From Priestia endophytica DSM 13796 (GTDB lineage: Bacteria > Bacillota > Bacilli > Bacillales > Bacillaceae_H), in NCBI RefSeq assembly GCF_900115845.1, contig NZ_FOXX01000005.1, positions 124,001-188,000 on the forward strand: a stretch of DNA of 64,000 nucleotides, given 5' to 3'. Under the pieces are notes generated by a model. The model saw nothing but the letters and a program-made list of their open reading frames with translations, was not told the DNA's origin and ran no database searches. Of the stretch, positions 17,281-27,967 are shown piece after piece (within the stretch, counting starts at the first letter, position 1; each line of letters starts with the position of its first letter). The position numbers and the translations under genes are program-made.

Positions 17281-17356
17281 GCATGTTTTAAAGGGAATAA
17301 GGGAAAAGTGTGTACTACAAACAGAAAAAAGTTCGGTAAAAAATTACAAGAAAATA

Positions 17357-17370
17357 CGAACATATTTTTG
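17357..17370. promoter_or_regulatory. LexA (SOS) box of uvrBA
   Basis: CGAACATATTTTTG fits the Bacillus SOS box CGAAC-RNRY-GTTYG at 13 of 14 positions (T for G at position 10). It lies 63-76 bp before the uvrB start, where B. subtilis also has a LexA site. A promoter with -10 at TAAGAT (17392-17397) or TATAAT (17403-17408) would be covered. Confidence 0.72.
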
Positions 17371-17432
17371 GTTTTTCTTCATTTATTGTGATAAGATATT
17401 TCTATAATTTGTGTAAGAGCGGGGTGTTTAGT

Positions 17433-19412
17433 GTGGACAATCAGTTTGAACTTGTTTCTTCTTATCAACCTCAAGGGGATCAGCCTAAGGCTATTGATAA
17501 GCTTGTCCAAGGGATTAAAGAAGGTAAACAGCATCAAGTATTGCTTGGAGCAACAGGCACAGGCAAAACGTTCACTGTTTCAAATGTAATTAAAGAAATT
17601 AATAAGCCAACGCTTGTTATTGCTCATAACAAAACACTGGCTGGACAGCTCTACAGCGAGTTTAAGGAATTCTTCCCAAACAATGCTGTGGAGTATTTTG
17701 TTAGTTATTATGATTACTATCAACCAGAGGCATATGTTCCTCAAACAGATACATTTATTGAGAAAGATGCAAGTATTAATGATGAAATTGATAAGCTTCG
17801 TCACTCGGCAACGTCTTCTTTGTTTGAAAGAAATGACGTTATTATCATTGCCAGCGTCTCTTGTATCTATGGTCTAGGTTCACCTGAAGAGTATAAAGAG
17901 ATGGTTCTATCACTAAGAGTAGGCATGGAACGAGAGCGAAATGAGCTTTTGCGCAATCTCGTGGATATTCAGTATGAACGAAATGATATTGATTTTAAAC
18001 GCGGTACGTTTCGCGTTCGTGGTGATGTAGTTGAAATTTTCCCAGTTTCAAGGGATGAACATTGTATACGCGTTGAATTTTTTGGAGATGAAATTGATCG
18101 GATTCGAGAAGTGGATGCTTTGACAGGGGAAATTATTGGTGACCGTAACCATGTAGCCATTTATCCTGCTTCCCACTTCGTTACTCGTGAAGAAAAAATG
18201 CGTGTTGCTATTCAAAATATCGAAAAAGAGTTGGAAGATCGCCTTAAAGTATTAAAGGATAACGATAAGCTGCTAGAAGCACAGCGACTAGAACAACGCA
18301 CACGCTACGATCTCGAAATGATGCGTGAAATGGGATTTTGTTCAGGGATTGAAAACTACTCTCGTCATTTAACGCTTCGCCCACCAGGATCAACTCCGTA
18401 TACGCTTTTAGATTTCTTCCCAGATGACTTTTTAATGATTGTGGATGAGTCACATGTAACAATGCCACAAATTCGCGGCATGTATAACGGTGACCAAGCA
18501 CGTAAACAGGTTCTTGTTGATCACGGGTTTCGGTTGCCTTCTGCTCTTGACAACCGTCCGCTTCGCTTTGAAGAATACGAGAAACATATTTCTCAAATGA
18601 TTTATGTTTCAGCAACGCCAGGGCCTTATGAAATGGAAAAAGCACCAGAATTCATTGAGCAGATTATTAGACCGACAGGATTACTTGATCCAACAATTGA
18701 TGTGCGTCCAATTAAAGGACAAATTGATGATCTTGTAGGCGAAATTCGTCAGCGTACTGAACGAAATGAGCGGGTACTTATAACAACGTTAACGAAAAAA
18801 ATGTCGGAAGATTTAACAGACTACTTAAAAGAGCTTGGCATTAAGGTCAACTATCTTCATTCAGAAATAAAAACATTAGAACGTATTGAAACAATTCGTG
18901 AGCTTCGCATTGGCACATATGATGTGCTTGTTGGGATCAATTTATTAAGAGAAGGGCTAGATATTCCAGAAGTTTCTCTTGTAGCTATCCTTGATGCGGA
19001 TAAAGAAGGGTTTTTACGTTCAGAACGTTCTCTTATCCAAACGATTGGTCGTGCTGCAAGGAACGAAAATGGTCATGTTATCATGTATGCTGACAAAATT
19101 ACAAAATCAATGGACATTGCCATTAACGAGACAAAACGTCGTCGTGAAACGCAAATAGCTTACAACGAAGAACATGGTATAACGCCGCAGACGATTCAGA
19201 AAAAAGTACGTGATTCTATTCGAGCAACAATGGTTGCAGAGGATGAAGAACAGTATGAAAATCGTACAGACTTGAAGAAGATGACGAAACGAGAGCGTGC
19301 AGAAGTTATTGAGAACATGGAAAGAGAAATGAAAGAAGCTGCAAAAGCGCTCGATTTCGAACGTGCCGCACAGCTTCGTGATACTATTTTAGAGTTGAAA
19401 GCGGAGGGATGA
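17433..19412 (+). CDS. uvrB: Excinuclease ABC subunit B
   Basis: UvrB (659 aa) is the damage-verifying helicase-like subunit of nucleotide excision repair; it receives DNA from UvrA and recruits UvrC. The GTG at 17433 is chosen because GGGGTG precedes it by six bases and the encoded N-terminus ([20 protein letters not shown]) aligns with B. subtilis UvrB. Visible motifs: Walker A GATGTGKT, the beta-hairpin region [21 protein letters not shown], helicase motif II DESH, motif [11 protein letters not shown], and the C-terminal UVR domain (about 620-659) that binds UvrC. uvrA follows after 7 bp. Confidence 0.97.
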   Translation: MDNQFELVSSYQPQGDQPKAIDKLVQGIKEGKQHQVLLGATGTGKTFTVSNVIKEINKPTLVIAHNKTLAGQLYSEFKEFFPNNAVEYFVSYYDYYQPEAYVPQTDTFIEKDASINDEIDKLRHSATSSLFERNDVIIIASVSCIYGLGSPEEYKEMVLSLRVGMERERNELLRNLVDIQYERNDIDFKRGTFRVRGDVVEIFPVSRDEHCIRVEFFGDEIDRIREVDALTGEIIGDRNHVAIYPASHFVTREEKMRVAIQNIEKELEDRLKVLKDNDKLLEAQRLEQRTRYDLEMMREMGFCSGIENYSRHLTLRPPGSTPYTLLDFFPDDFLMIVDESHVTMPQIRGMYNGDQARKQVLVDHGFRLPSALDNRPLRFEEYEKHISQMIYVSATPGPYEMEKAPEFIEQIIRPTGLLDPTIDVRPIKGQIDDLVGEIRQRTERNERVLITTLTKKMSEDLTDYLKELGIKVNYLHSEIKTLERIETIRELRIGTYDVLVGINLLREGLDIPEVSLVAILDADKEGFLRSERSLIQTIGRAARNENGHVIMYADKITKSMDIAINETKRRRETQIAYNEEHGITPQTIQKKVRDSIRATMVAEDEEQYENRTDLKKMTKRERAEVIENMEREMKEAAKALDFERAAQLRDTILELKAEG

Positions 19413-19419
19413 TTGTCTT

Positions 19420-22296
19420 ATGGCAACAGATCGCATTGTTGTAAAAGGGGCTAGAGCCAATAATTTAAATAATCTTGATGTTACAATTCCTAGAGATAAA
19501 CTCGTCGTCATGACGGGTTTATCTGGTTCGGGGAAATCTTCATTAGCTTTTGATACGATTTACGCGGAAGGACAGCGGCGCTACGTTGAGTCGTTATCAG
19601 CGTACGCTCGTCAGTTTTTAGGACAGATGGATAAGCCGGATGTGGATTCTATTGAAGGTCTTTCACCAGCAATTTCAATTGACCAAAAAACAACAAGCCG
19701 TAACCCGCGCTCAACAGTGGGGACAGTCACGGAGATTTATGATTATCTACGCTTACTGTTTGCGCGTGTTGGACGACCAACATGTCCAAATCACGGGATT
19801 GAAATTACCTCTCAAACAATCGAACAGATGGTTGACCGCATTTTAGAGTATCCAGAGCGCACGAAACTTCAGGTGCTCGCTCCTGTTGTTGATGGACGTA
19901 AAGGTATGCATGTAAAAGTGCTTGAAGGTATTAAAAAACAAGGATTCGTACGCGTTCGAATTGATGGGGAAATGTATGATCTTGGCGATGACATTGATCT
20001 TGAAAAAAATAAAAAACATACTATCCAAGTAGTTGTTGACCGTATTGTTGTAAAAGAAGGGGTAGAAACACGTTTAGCTGACTCTCTTGAAACGGCACTT
20101 CGTTTAGGAGAAGGAAAAGTCGTTATTGATGTTATCGGAGAAGAAGAGCTTCTTTTCAGTGAACATCACGCATGTCCGTATTGTGGTTTCTCAATCGGTG
20201 AACTTGAGCCAAGAATGTTTTCATTTAACAGCCCATTTGGAGCTTGTACAAGCTGTGATGGATTAGGGGTTCGTCTTGAAGTTGATTTAGATCTTGTGAT
20301 TCCAAACTATGATTTATCGCTCAAAGAACATGCAATTGCACCTTGGGAGCCAACAAGTTCACAATATTATCCACAGCTTTTAAAAGCTGTTTGTGTGCAT
20401 TATGGAATCGATATGGACATCCCTGTTCGTGATATTCCTAAGCATTTGTTAGACAAAGTGCTCTATGGGAGTGATAAAGAACGTATTCATTTTCGCTATG
20501 AAAATGATTTTGGACAAATTCGTGAAAACGATATTGAGTTCGAAGGGGTTATCCCAAACATTGAGCGTCGTTATCGTGAAACAAGCTCAGACTACATTCG
20601 CGAGCAGATGGAAAAATATATGGGAGAACAGCCTTGTCCAAAGTGTAAAGGCAACCGTCTTAAGAAAGAAACGCTTGCTGTTTTAATTGATGGTAAGCAT
20701 ATTGGGAAGGTAACAAGTTTTTCTGTACAAGAAGCATATGAGTTTTTTGCAACCCTTAGTCTTTCTGAAAAAGAGATGCAAATTGCTCAAATGATTTTAA
20801 GAGAAATTACAGAGCGTCTAGGGTTTTTAAACAACGTTGGTCTTGATTATTTAACATTGAACAGAGCTGCAGGAACGCTTTCAGGAGGCGAAGCACAGCG
20901 CATCCGTTTGGCAACTCAGATTGGTTCTCGTTTATCAGGCGTTTTATATATTTTAGATGAACCATCAATTGGACTTCACCAACGCGACAACGATCGTCTT
21001 ATCGAAACAATGCAGAGCATGCGCGACTTAGGAAATACACTTATTGTTGTTGAACATGATGAAGATACAATGATGGCAGCTGATTATCTTATTGATATTG
21101 GTCCTGGAGCAGGGATTCATGGAGGAGAAGTTGTTTCAGCCGGAACGCCTGAAGAAGTAATGAATGACGAAAAATCTTTAACAGGTCAATATTTATCAGG
21201 AAAGAAATTCATCCCACTGCCGACAGAGCGAAGAGCTGTTGATAAGGGGCGAATGCTTGAAATTGTAGGAGCAAAAGAAAATAACTTAAAAAATGTGAAA
21301 GTAAAGCTTCCACTAGGTTTATTCCTTGCTGTAACAGGCGTATCAGGTTCAGGGAAGAGTACGCTTATCAACGAAGTGCTAAGAAAATCGCTGTCCCAAA
21401 AGTTGAATAATGCGAAACAGAAACCAGGGGAACATAAAGAAATTAAGGGAATTGATCACCTTGATAAAATTGTTGATATTGATCAATCACCTATTGGTAG
21501 GACACCTCGCTCAAATCCAGCAACATATACGGGTGTGTTTGATCATATTCGTGACTTATTTGCTCAAACAAATGAAGCGAAAACACGCGGGTATCAGAAA
21601 GGACGTTTTAGCTTTAATGTAAAGGGAGGACGTTGTGAAGCATGCCGAGGAGATGGAATTATCAAAATCGAAATGCACTTCCTTCCAGATGTGTATGTTC
21701 CATGCGAGGTTTGCCATGGGAAGCGATATAATCGTGAAACGCTTGAAGTAAAATATAAAGGAAAGAACATTGCAGATGTTTTAGAAATGACGGTTGAAGA
21801 TGCAATTGAATTCTTTGAAAATATTCCTAAAATCAAGCGTAAGCTTCAAACAATTGAAGATGTTGGCCTAGGTTACATTACACTTGGTCAACCGGCTACG
21901 ACTCTCTCAGGAGGCGAAGCACAGCGTGTGAAGCTTGCATCAGAACTTCATCGTCGTTCAACAGGCCGTACAATGTATATTTTAGATGAACCAACAACAG
22001 GTTTGCATGTTGATGATATTGCTCGTTTATTAAAAGTTCTTCAGCGATTAGTTGGCAATGGAGACACTGTGCTTGTTATTGAACATAACTTAGATGTTAT
22101 TAAGACTGCTGATTATCTTATTGATCTTGGTCCTGATGGTGGGGATAAAGGTGGACAAATTGTAGCAACGGGAGTACCAGAAGAAGTCGCAAATGTTGAA
22201 GGATCTTATACAGGCCGTTATCTTGCGCCTATCCTTGATCGAGATCGTAAAAGAATGGAAGATCGTTTAAAAGGAGCAGAAACAGTTAAATCATAA
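19420..22296 (+). CDS. uvrA: Excinuclease ABC subunit A
   Basis: UvrA (958 aa) is the DNA-damage sensor ATPase of nucleotide excision repair. It has two ABC modules (GLSGSGKSS and GVSGSGKST as Walker A; two LSGGEAQR signatures; [13 protein letters not shown] and [13 protein letters not shown] as Walker B) and cysteine zinc sites (CPYCGF...[16 protein letters not shown]...CEVCHGKRY). GGAGGGATGA lies before the ATG, and the gene sits 7 bp behind uvrB, so both share the SOS-type promoter. Full-length. Confidence 0.98.
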   Translation: MATDRIVVKGARANNLNNLDVTIPRDKLVVMTGLSGSGKSSLAFDTIYAEGQRRYVESLSAYARQFLGQMDKPDVDSIEGLSPAISIDQKTTSRNPRSTVGTVTEIYDYLRLLFARVGRPTCPNHGIEITSQTIEQMVDRILEYPERTKLQVLAPVVDGRKGMHVKVLEGIKKQGFVRVRIDGEMYDLGDDIDLEKNKKHTIQVVVDRIVVKEGVETRLADSLETALRLGEGKVVIDVIGEEELLFSEHHACPYCGFSIGELEPRMFSFNSPFGACTSCDGLGVRLEVDLDLVIPNYDLSLKEHAIAPWEPTSSQYYPQLLKAVCVHYGIDMDIPVRDIPKHLLDKVLYGSDKERIHFRYENDFGQIRENDIEFEGVIPNIERRYRETSSDYIREQMEKYMGEQPCPKCKGNRLKKETLAVLIDGKHIGKVTSFSVQEAYEFFATLSLSEKEMQIAQMILREITERLGFLNNVGLDYLTLNRAAGTLSGGEAQRIRLATQIGSRLSGVLYILDEPSIGLHQRDNDRLIETMQSMRDLGNTLIVVEHDEDTMMAADYLIDIGPGAGIHGGEVVSAGTPEEVMNDEKSLTGQYLSGKKFIPLPTERRAVDKGRMLEIVGAKENNLKNVKVKLPLGLFLAVTGVSGSGKSTLINEVLRKSLSQKLNNAKQKPGEHKEIKGIDHLDKIVDIDQSPIGRTPRSNPATYTGVFDHIRDLFAQTNEAKTRGYQKGRFSFNVKGGRCEACRGDGIIKIEMHFLPDVYVPCEVCHGKRYNRETLEVKYKGKNIADVLEMTVEDAIEFFENIPKIKRKLQTIEDVGLGYITLGQPATTLSGGEAQRVKLASELHRRSTGRTMYILDEPTTGLHVDDIARLLKVLQRLVGNGDTVLVIEHNLDVIKTADYLIDLGPDGGDKGGQIVATGVPEEVANVEGSYTGRYLAPILDRDRKRMEDRLKGAETVKS

Positions 22297-22300
22297 TATG

Positions 22301-22340
22301 AAAAGGGTAAGTCTACTAAAAAGTGGCTTATCCTTTTTTT
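22301..22340 (+). terminator. Terminator after uvrA
   Basis: AAAAGGGTAAGTC pairs with GGCTTATCCTTTT (one G-U pair and one unpaired base), followed by T residues. Confidence 0.8.
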
Positions 22341-22368
22341 ATAGAGCTAATGAAAGTTTTTCGAATGT

Positions 22369-22395
22369 TGAAACTTAATTCAACATAAAAACGTA
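22369..22395 (+). promoter_or_regulatory. Sigma-W promoter of yvlABCD
   Basis: TGAAAC (22369-22374), a 17-bp spacer and CGTA (22392-22395). This is the extracytoplasmic-function sigma-W consensus, and the yvlABCD operon is a known sigma-W regulon member in B. subtilis. The -10 lies 30 bp before yvlA. Confidence 0.82.
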
Positions 22396-22424
22396 ATACA
22401 GATAAAGGAGATGAAAAAACAAAT

Positions 22425-22739
22425 ATGGAGTCTAATAAAGTCTTGTCAGCCCTTTCTTATTTTAGTCTTTTCTTTGCTCCCTTTCTCTTACCAATTATCA
22501 TCTACTTTGTTACCCAAGATAAAAGAGTTAAGGATGATGCAAAATGGGCATTGTTCTCTCATATATTACCAGTGTTATCAATGCCTTTATTCTTCCTTTA
22601 CCTTATCCCATATTTCTCAGGTCACTATGGCTTATCAGCCGCATGGATTATTTTTGTTGCTATCCTGTGTCTTGTTCTCTCGTTTGGAGTTGCCATTTGG
22701 AATGTTGTTAAAGGGATTAAAGTCATCATTGATCGTTAA
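22425..22739 (+). CDS. yvlA: DUF4870-type small membrane protein, YvlA-like
   Basis: A 104-residue protein with three hydrophobic segments (about residues 8-28, 44-64 and 70-97) and the DUF4870-like YFVTQDKRVKDDAKWALFSH loop between the first two. AAAGGAGATG lies before the ATG. As first gene behind a sigma-W promoter and directly upstream of yvlB, it corresponds to B. subtilis yvlA. Biochemical function is unknown; an envelope-stress role is inferred from the operon. Confidence 0.75.
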   Translation: MESNKVLSALSYFSLFFAPFLLPIIIYFVTQDKRVKDDAKWALFSHILPVLSMPLFFLYLIPYFSGHYGLSAAWIIFVAILCLVLSFGVAIWNVVKGIKVIIDR

Positions 22740-22754
22740 TAAGGAGGAAATATA

Positions 22755-23849
22755 ATGGAAAACCAACGTAAACAGCTTCTGAAAATGATTGAAGAAGGTC
22801 GAATTTCTGCTGAGGAAGCATTTAAATTACTTGAAGCAATGGAAAGAGAAGAAAAAGAAGCAAAACAAAAGGAAGAAAAAGCAGTAGAAGTTTCTCCTTT
22901 TGTAGACGAGAAAGCTTTTCAAAAGGAAGAGCCTCCTCGTGAACGTGATTTAAAGAAAAAAGTGTTTTCATTTTTAGATCAAACTGTAAAGAAGATTAAA
23001 GATACAGATTTAGATTTTAACTTTGGTACTTCTTACGATGTTAATCAAATTTTCCAACATAGTGATATGGAAGTTAGTAGCCTTGACCTTGATATTGCAA
23101 ACGGAAATGTAACAATCGAACCTTGGTCACAAAATGAGGTGCGTATTGAATGTTCAGCAAAAGTTTATAAAGTAAATAGCCAAGAAGAAGCCAAGAAGCT
23201 TTTCTCTCAAGAAACAATATTTTCTACTGAAGAAGGCAAGATCCGTTTCAATGTTCAAAATAAAGGGATTAAAGTCAAAGCACACCTGTTCATTCCAAAT
23301 GTAGAGTATAATGAAATCATATTGCGCACGTTTAACGGTCCTATCGTTGGGAAAGATTTAAAAATAGGAAATTTAAAAGCTAAAACGGCGAACGGCAGCT
23401 TATCATTTAAGAATATACGCGGGGAAAAAGGGGAGTTTGAGACAGTACACGGAGCTCTTTCACTACAAAATATTTCACTCAATAAGTGTGAAGGAGAGAC
23501 AATCAATGGAGCTATTAATTTAAGGGGAGAAGCAAGACATGTTGATTTGCAGACGTTCAATGGAAGCATTGAACAGTATTTAATACAGCCTTCTCAATAC
23601 GTGTTTCTAAAATCAACAGCAGGAAGCATTAAAACTTTCTTTGCACCTGGAGCTTTTATTGATGGAAGTATTCGCTCAAACTTTGGCAACCTTACATGTA
23701 ACCTTCCAAATGTTCATATATTAGAAGAAAAGAATGAGAAAATTCAAAAGGTTTTAAAGTTCCGCTCTATTAATAGTGGGGAAAGTGTCACGAAAATAGT
23801 GGCTGAATCTAGAACAGGAGCTATTGGACTGTATGAAAGGGAAGTGTAG
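22755..23849 (+). CDS. yvlB: DUF4097 beta-helix protein, YvlB
   Basis: A 364-residue protein with no signal peptide. Residues 1-30 (MIEEGRISAEEAFKLLEAME) are a short helical domain shared by many bacilli regulators of envelope stress; a Lys/Glu-rich linker follows, then a DUF4097 repeat domain (about 110-355) with strand-turn repeats such as LKAKTANGSLSFKNI, FETVHGALSLQNI and GETINGAINLRGE, which would fold into a beta-solenoid. AAGGAGG precedes the ATG. It is the largest product of the sigma-W controlled yvlABCD operon. In B. subtilis and relatives the partner PspC protein YvlC sits in the membrane, so YvlB may act with it; this is inference. Confidence 0.85.
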   Translation: MENQRKQLLKMIEEGRISAEEAFKLLEAMEREEKEAKQKEEKAVEVSPFVDEKAFQKEEPPRERDLKKKVFSFLDQTVKKIKDTDLDFNFGTSYDVNQIFQHSDMEVSSLDLDIANGNVTIEPWSQNEVRIECSAKVYKVNSQEEAKKLFSQETIFSTEEGKIRFNVQNKGIKVKAHLFIPNVEYNEIILRTFNGPIVGKDLKIGNLKAKTANGSLSFKNIRGEKGEFETVHGALSLQNISLNKCEGETINGAINLRGEARHVDLQTFNGSIEQYLIQPSQYVFLKSTAGSIKTFFAPGAFIDGSIRSNFGNLTCNLPNVHILEEKNEKIQKVLKFRSINSGESVTKIVAESRTGAIGLYEREV

Positions 23850-23852
23850 CAA

Positions 23853-24044
23853 TTGAAGGCAAAGCTGTATCGTTCTGTAAAGGACCGTAAGTTAGGTGGA
23901 GTACTCGGTGGACTTGCTGACTATTTAAATATGGACAGCAGCCTTCTTCGTATTATTTTTATTGTTGCATTTATTGGCGGAGTAGGATCTATTGGGTGGA
24001 TTTATCTAATATGGATTTTCATCGTTCCAAATGAAGGAGAATAA
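23853..24044 (+). CDS. yvlC: PspC-domain membrane protein YvlC
   Basis: A 63-residue PspC protein: LYRSVKDRKLGGVLGGLADYLN followed by one long hydrophobic segment (about 30-57). It starts with TTG at 23853, three bases after the yvlB stop, with GGGAAGTG in the end of yvlB as binding site. It should sit in the membrane and couple to YvlB during envelope stress. Confidence 0.85.
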   Translation: MKAKLYRSVKDRKLGGVLGGLADYLNMDSSLLRIIFIVAFIGGVGSIGWIYLIWIFIVPNEGE

Positions 24045-24047
24045 CTT

Positions 24048-24407
24048 ATGTGGAAAAGATGGGTTATTAGCATTGTTGTGAATGCATTAAGCCTCATGAT
24101 TGTAGCAACTATTTTTGACGATTTTTATTTGAGTTCAGTTAGTGCAGCTGTAATTGCTGCTATTGTGCTCTCTATTATTAACATCATCATTAAGCCAATT
24201 CTTATTTTATTTACGTTACCAGCAACAATCTTAACATTAGGATTGTTCCTATTTGTCATCAATGCCATCACATTGATGATTACACAAGGAATTATTGGAG
24301 ATGCCTTTATTATTGATGGGTTTAGTACAGCTTTGTTTGCGGCAATTATTATGGCACTATTAAATTTAATCGCTCAAAAAGCATTTATTGAGCCAATGCA
24401 ACGTTAG
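24048..24407 (+). CDS. yvlD: Phage-holin-like (family IV) membrane protein YvlD
   Basis: A 119-residue hydrophobic protein with four TM segments, of the holin-superfamily IV (phage_holin_4_2) type, which is chromosomal and common in Bacillus; this is not evidence of a prophage. The ATG lies four bases after the yvlC stop, behind GGAG. Last gene of the sigma-W operon and followed by a terminator. Confidence 0.85.
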   Translation: MWKRWVISIVVNALSLMIVATIFDDFYLSSVSAAVIAAIVLSIINIIIKPILILFTLPATILTLGLFLFVINAITLMITQGIIGDAFIIDGFSTALFAAIIMALLNLIAQKAFIEPMQR

Positions 24408-24408
24408 A

Positions 24409-24439
24409 AGAGCAGGTGAAGGTACCTGCTCTTTTTTTA
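24409..24439 (+). terminator. Terminator after yvlD
   Basis: AGAGCAGGT (24410-24418) pairs with ACCTGCTCT (24425-24433), followed by TTTTT. Confidence 0.88.
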
Positions 24440-24562
24440 GTTTTTTTAAGAAATTTTTCTTCTAAAATCATTTAATGATACAATAAACAGGATAACAGCA
24501 TTTGTAATTAGGAAGAGAAAATATCTTTACATCAAATACGAGAAAACAGGGAGGAACCACCC

Positions 24563-25510
24563 TTGGCAAAAGTGAGAACAAAAGACATAATAGAGAAATT
24601 TAATCTAGAACTAATCAGTGGCGAAGAAGGGGTGAACCGCCCGATTACAGTGAGTGATATTTCACGACCTGGCATTGAGATGACAGGCTATTTTACATAT
24701 TATCCTGCAGAGCGTCTTCAGCTTCTTGGAAAAACAGAGCTTTCTTTTTTCAATCAACTTGATGCTGAGCAAAAGCAAATTAGAATGGAAAAGCTTTGTA
24801 CAGATATTACTCCAGCTATTGTTGTATCAAGAGATATGGAAGTGCCACAAGAGCTTATTGAAGCGTCTGAGCGCGAGTCTGTGCCTGTTTTGCGCTCTGA
24901 CATGAAAACAACACGCTTATCAAGTCGATTGACAAACTACTTAGAAAGTAAACTTGCTCCTACGACAGCGGTACACGGTGTATTAGTTGATATTTACGGT
25001 GTTGGTGTTTTAATCATCGGAAAAAGCGGAGTTGGGAAAAGTGAAACAGCACTTGAGCTTGTAAAACGAGGACATCGTTTAGTTGCTGATGACTGTGTTG
25101 AAATTCGTCAGGAAGACCAGGATACTTTAATTGGAAACGCTCCTGGGTTAATTGAACATCTTCTAGAGATTCGCGGACTAGGTATTATTAATGTTATGAC
25201 ACTCTTTGGAGCAGGTGCTGTGAGAAACTTTAAGCGCATCACTCTCGTTATTAACTTGGAGACATGGGATCAAACAAAGCATTATGATCGTCTTGGTCTT
25301 GAGGAAGAAAAAATGAAAATTATTGATACACAGATTACGAAACTAACAGTTCCTGTACGTCCAGGTCGAAACTTAGCCGTTATCATTGAGGTAGCTGCAA
25401 TGAACTATCGTCTTAAGAAAATGGGTATTAACGCAGCTGAACAATTTTCGAATCGCCTAACAGGGGCAATTGAAGATACAACGCTTGAAGACCATGACGA
25501 AACATATTGA
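24563..25510 (+). CDS. hprK: HPr kinase/phosphorylase
   Basis: HPrK (315 aa) phosphorylates HPr and Crh on Ser46 in glucose-rich cells and reverses the reaction with phosphate, releasing PPi. This sets CcpA-dependent carbon catabolite repression. It starts with TTG at 24563 behind GGGAGG, and the product [17 protein letters not shown] aligns with B. subtilis HPrK. The P-loop GKSGVGKSE is at about 152-160, and the family signature [21 protein letters not shown] follows. It heads the hprK-lgt-yvoD-ppaX-yvoF cluster. One of its targets, Crh, is encoded at 43107. Confidence 0.97.
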   Translation: MAKVRTKDIIEKFNLELISGEEGVNRPITVSDISRPGIEMTGYFTYYPAERLQLLGKTELSFFNQLDAEQKQIRMEKLCTDITPAIVVSRDMEVPQELIEASERESVPVLRSDMKTTRLSSRLTNYLESKLAPTTAVHGVLVDIYGVGVLIIGKSGVGKSETALELVKRGHRLVADDCVEIRQEDQDTLIGNAPGLIEHLLEIRGLGIINVMTLFGAGAVRNFKRITLVINLETWDQTKHYDRLGLEEEKMKIIDTQITKLTVPVRPGRNLAVIIEVAAMNYRLKKMGINAAEQFSNRLTGAIEDTTLEDHDETY

Positions 25511-25542
25511 GAAAAGACTAAACCATAAAGGAAGTGAGAGAG

Positions 25543-26352
25543 ATGGAAGACATTCAGCCACTTGATCGTGTGTTCCTCGAAATTGGTCCACTAACGGTTT
25601 ATTGGTATGGGGTGATTATCGGGATTGGCGTAATCCTTGGTCTTTATTTAGCAACAAAAGAATGTGAGCGTCGAGGTATTCCGAAAGAAGTCTTTGTTGA
25701 TCTAGTTCTATTTGCAGTACCGATTGCTATTATCTTTGCGCGTGTTTATTATGTAGCATTTAAATGGGACTATTATTCTGAGAACTTAGTTCAAATCCCG
25801 CAGATTTGGCATGGAGGGATCGCAATTCATGGAGGACTCATTGGAGCTGTATTAACAGCCGTTATCTATTCTAAAGTGAGAGGATACTCATTTTGGAAGC
25901 TCGCTGATATTGCAGCCCCAAGTATTTTACTAGGTCAGGCAATTGGTCGATGGGGAAATTTTATGAACCAAGAAGCACATGGAGGACCTGTTTCAAGAGC
26001 CTTCTTAGAAAACTTACATTTGCCAAAGTTCATTATAGATCAAATGTATATTAATGGGACTTATTATCACCCAACATTTTTATATGAGTCACTGTGGAGC
26101 ATAGTTGGCGTCATTGTTTTAATCTTGTTAAGAAGAGTAAACTTACGTCGAGGAGAGCTTTTCTTTACATACGTTATTTGGTATTCAATTGGGCGCGTCT
26201 TTATTGAAGGTATGAGAACAGATAGTTTGATGCTGACAAGTTCACTTCGTATTGCTCAAGTTATTTCTATTGTATTAATTCTCCTTTCTATTGTTTTTAT
26301 TATAGTTCGTCGCTGGAAAGGATGGAGCAAGAAGCACTATCTTGATCAGTAA
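25543..26352 (+). CDS. lgt: Prolipoprotein diacylglyceryl transferase
   Basis: Lgt (269 aa) attaches diacylglycerol to the lipobox cysteine of prolipoproteins, such as the CccB, TctC-like and 44.6-kb lipoproteins of this window. The ATG at 25543 is used; an upstream GTG at 25534 overlaps the AAGGAAG binding site. Seven TM segments, the conserved HGGLIG motif (about residue 100) and the signature [14 protein letters not shown] with the essential Arg and Asn are present. It is 32 bp behind hprK, a linkage conserved in Bacillus. Confidence 0.97.
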   Translation: MEDIQPLDRVFLEIGPLTVYWYGVIIGIGVILGLYLATKECERRGIPKEVFVDLVLFAVPIAIIFARVYYVAFKWDYYSENLVQIPQIWHGGIAIHGGLIGAVLTAVIYSKVRGYSFWKLADIAAPSILLGQAIGRWGNFMNQEAHGGPVSRAFLENLHLPKFIIDQMYINGTYYHPTFLYESLWSIVGVIVLILLRRVNLRRGELFFTYVIWYSIGRVFIEGMRTDSLMLTSSLRIAQVISIVLILLSIVFIIVRRWKGWSKKHYLDQ

Positions 26353-26386
26353 TGTTCAATAATTTAGGGGGAGGGGGATATACTTC

Positions 26387-27334
26387 ATGAAAAAGTCACT
26401 TCAAAGGGGAATAATCTCAGGGTTAAAAACAACATGGACACTTGGGAAAATCATTTTTCCTGTTACGCTTATTGTTTATCTTCTTCGGTATACGCCAGTC
26501 ATTGATCTTATTGCTTCGTGGCTAACACCTGTAATGAAAGTCATTGGACTTCCAGGGGATGCAGCTGTTCCACTTGTTTTAGGGAACTTACTTAATTTGT
26601 ATGCTGGGATTGCAGGAATCTTAACGCTCGACTTGTCTGTAAAAGAAGTTTTTATTCTAGCTGTTATGCTGTCATTTAGTCATAACTTGCTTATTGAATC
26701 AACAGTAGCGTTGAAAGTGGGAGTTAGACTTTCCGTTATTTTGTCTGTTCGTATTGGGCTTGCTCTCTTGTCTGCTTTTATTATCAATCTTGTTTGGAAA
26801 GGTGGAGGAGAGCAGGCTCAGTACGGCTTTATTTCTCAAAAGGATGAAGTTGTATCAGGATGGGGAGCCATTATACTAAAAGGGATTGAAACAGCTGCTA
26901 TGGGGATTTTACAGCTGGCCATCATTGTTATCCCTGTCATGATCGCACTTCAAATTTTAAAAGATTTAGGATGGTTAAGTAAGTTTTCAAATAAGATGGT
27001 TCCTTTTACAAAATTATTGGGCATGAATGGAAATACCTCTACAACGCTTGTAACGGGATTATTAATTGGTTTGGCGTATGGAGCAGGGGTAATGATTCAA
27101 GCAGTTCAAGAAGAAGGGGTATCTAAAAAAGATGCAACGCTTGCCTTTATTTTCTTAGTTGCTTGTCACGCAGTTGTAGAAGACACTCTTGTGTTTATTC
27201 CGCTTGGTATTCCTGTCCTTCCATTGCTGCTTATTCGCGTTATTACGGCCCTTCTTTTGACGATTGTTATCGCCAAAATTTGGAGCCGCCAAAAAGGATT
27301 ATCTCAAAGAAAGGAAGTTACCTATGAACGTTAA
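26387..27334 (+). CDS. yvoD: Nucleoside-recognition (GATE) domain membrane protein, YvoD-like
   Basis: A 315-residue polytopic protein with two copies of a hydrophobic 'gate' unit (about 15-135 and 170-300; [14 protein letters not shown] and [12 protein letters not shown] are the repeated motif). This domain occurs in nucleoside transporters, FeoB and SpmA/SpmB. AGGGGGAGGGGG precedes the ATG. The gene overlaps ppaX by 11 bp, and its place between lgt and ppaX matches B. subtilis yvoD. The transported ligand is unknown. Confidence 0.82.
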   Translation: MKKSLQRGIISGLKTTWTLGKIIFPVTLIVYLLRYTPVIDLIASWLTPVMKVIGLPGDAAVPLVLGNLLNLYAGIAGILTLDLSVKEVFILAVMLSFSHNLLIESTVALKVGVRLSVILSVRIGLALLSAFIINLVWKGGGEQAQYGFISQKDEVVSGWGAIILKGIETAAMGILQLAIIVIPVMIALQILKDLGWLSKFSNKMVPFTKLLGMNGNTSTTLVTGLLIGLAYGAGVMIQAVQEEGVSKKDATLAFIFLVACHAVVEDTLVFIPLGIPVLPLLLIRVITALLLTIVIAKIWSRQKGLSQRKEVTYER

Positions 27335-27965
27335 TACTCTTCTTTTTGACTTAGATGGAACATTAATTGATACAAATGAGTTAATCATTTCTTCTTTTTT
27401 ACATACGCTTGAAACATATTATCCAAGCAAATATAAAAGGAAAGATGTGCTTTCATTTATGGGACCGCCTCTTTATGATTCATTTGCTCAATTAAATCCA
27501 GAAAATATAGAGGAAATGGTTGATTGTTATAGAGCATACAACCATGAACATCATGATCGCTTAGTGACAGAATTTCCAACTGTTTTTGAAACGGTAAAAT
27601 GGTTAAAAGAGCAAGGTTACAAGCTTGGTATTGTAACAACAAAAATTCGTCAGACAGTTGAAATGGGATTGAAGCTAACAGGATTAGATCCTTTTTTCGA
27701 TGTGGTCATTACGCTTGATGATGTTCAGCATGCTAAACCACATCGTGAACCAATTGATAAAGCATTAGCTAAGCTGAATGCTAAACCAGAGGAAGCAATG
27801 ATGGTTGGAGATAATTCGCACGATATTCTGGCTGGTAAAAATGCTGGCACAAAGACGGTTGGGGTAGCTTGGAGTGCTAAAGGAAAAGCACATGTTGCTT
27901 CATATGAGCCAGACTACATTCTCGATGAGATGGGAGATTTAAAAGCCATACTTGGAGGAAAGTAA
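27324..27965 (+). CDS. ppaX: Pyrophosphatase PpaX (HAD family)
   Basis: A 213-residue HAD-superfamily phosphatase that hydrolyses the PPi released when HPr kinase dephosphorylates P-Ser-HPr. The ATG at 27324 follows AAAGGAAG and lies inside the end of yvoD (11-bp overlap). HAD motifs: DLDGTLIDT (nucleophile and acid Asp), the TTK motif II, the motif III Lys within [10 protein letters not shown], and [14 protein letters not shown]. Length and operon position agree with B. subtilis PpaX. Confidence 0.94.
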   Translation: MNVNTLLFDLDGTLIDTNELIISSFLHTLETYYPSKYKRKDVLSFMGPPLYDSFAQLNPENIEEMVDCYRAYNHEHHDRLVTEFPTVFETVKWLKEQGYKLGIVTTKIRQTVEMGLKLTGLDPFFDVVITLDDVQHAKPHREPIDKALAKLNAKPEEAMMVGDNSHDILAGKNAGTKTVGVAWSAKGKAHVASYEPDYILDEMGDLKAILGGK

Positions 27966-27967
27966 CA

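Noticed and set aside
24048-24407. Holin-like protein as a sign of prophage
   Set aside because: It is the chromosomal YvlD of the sigma-W operon; no phage structural, integrase or lysis genes are near.
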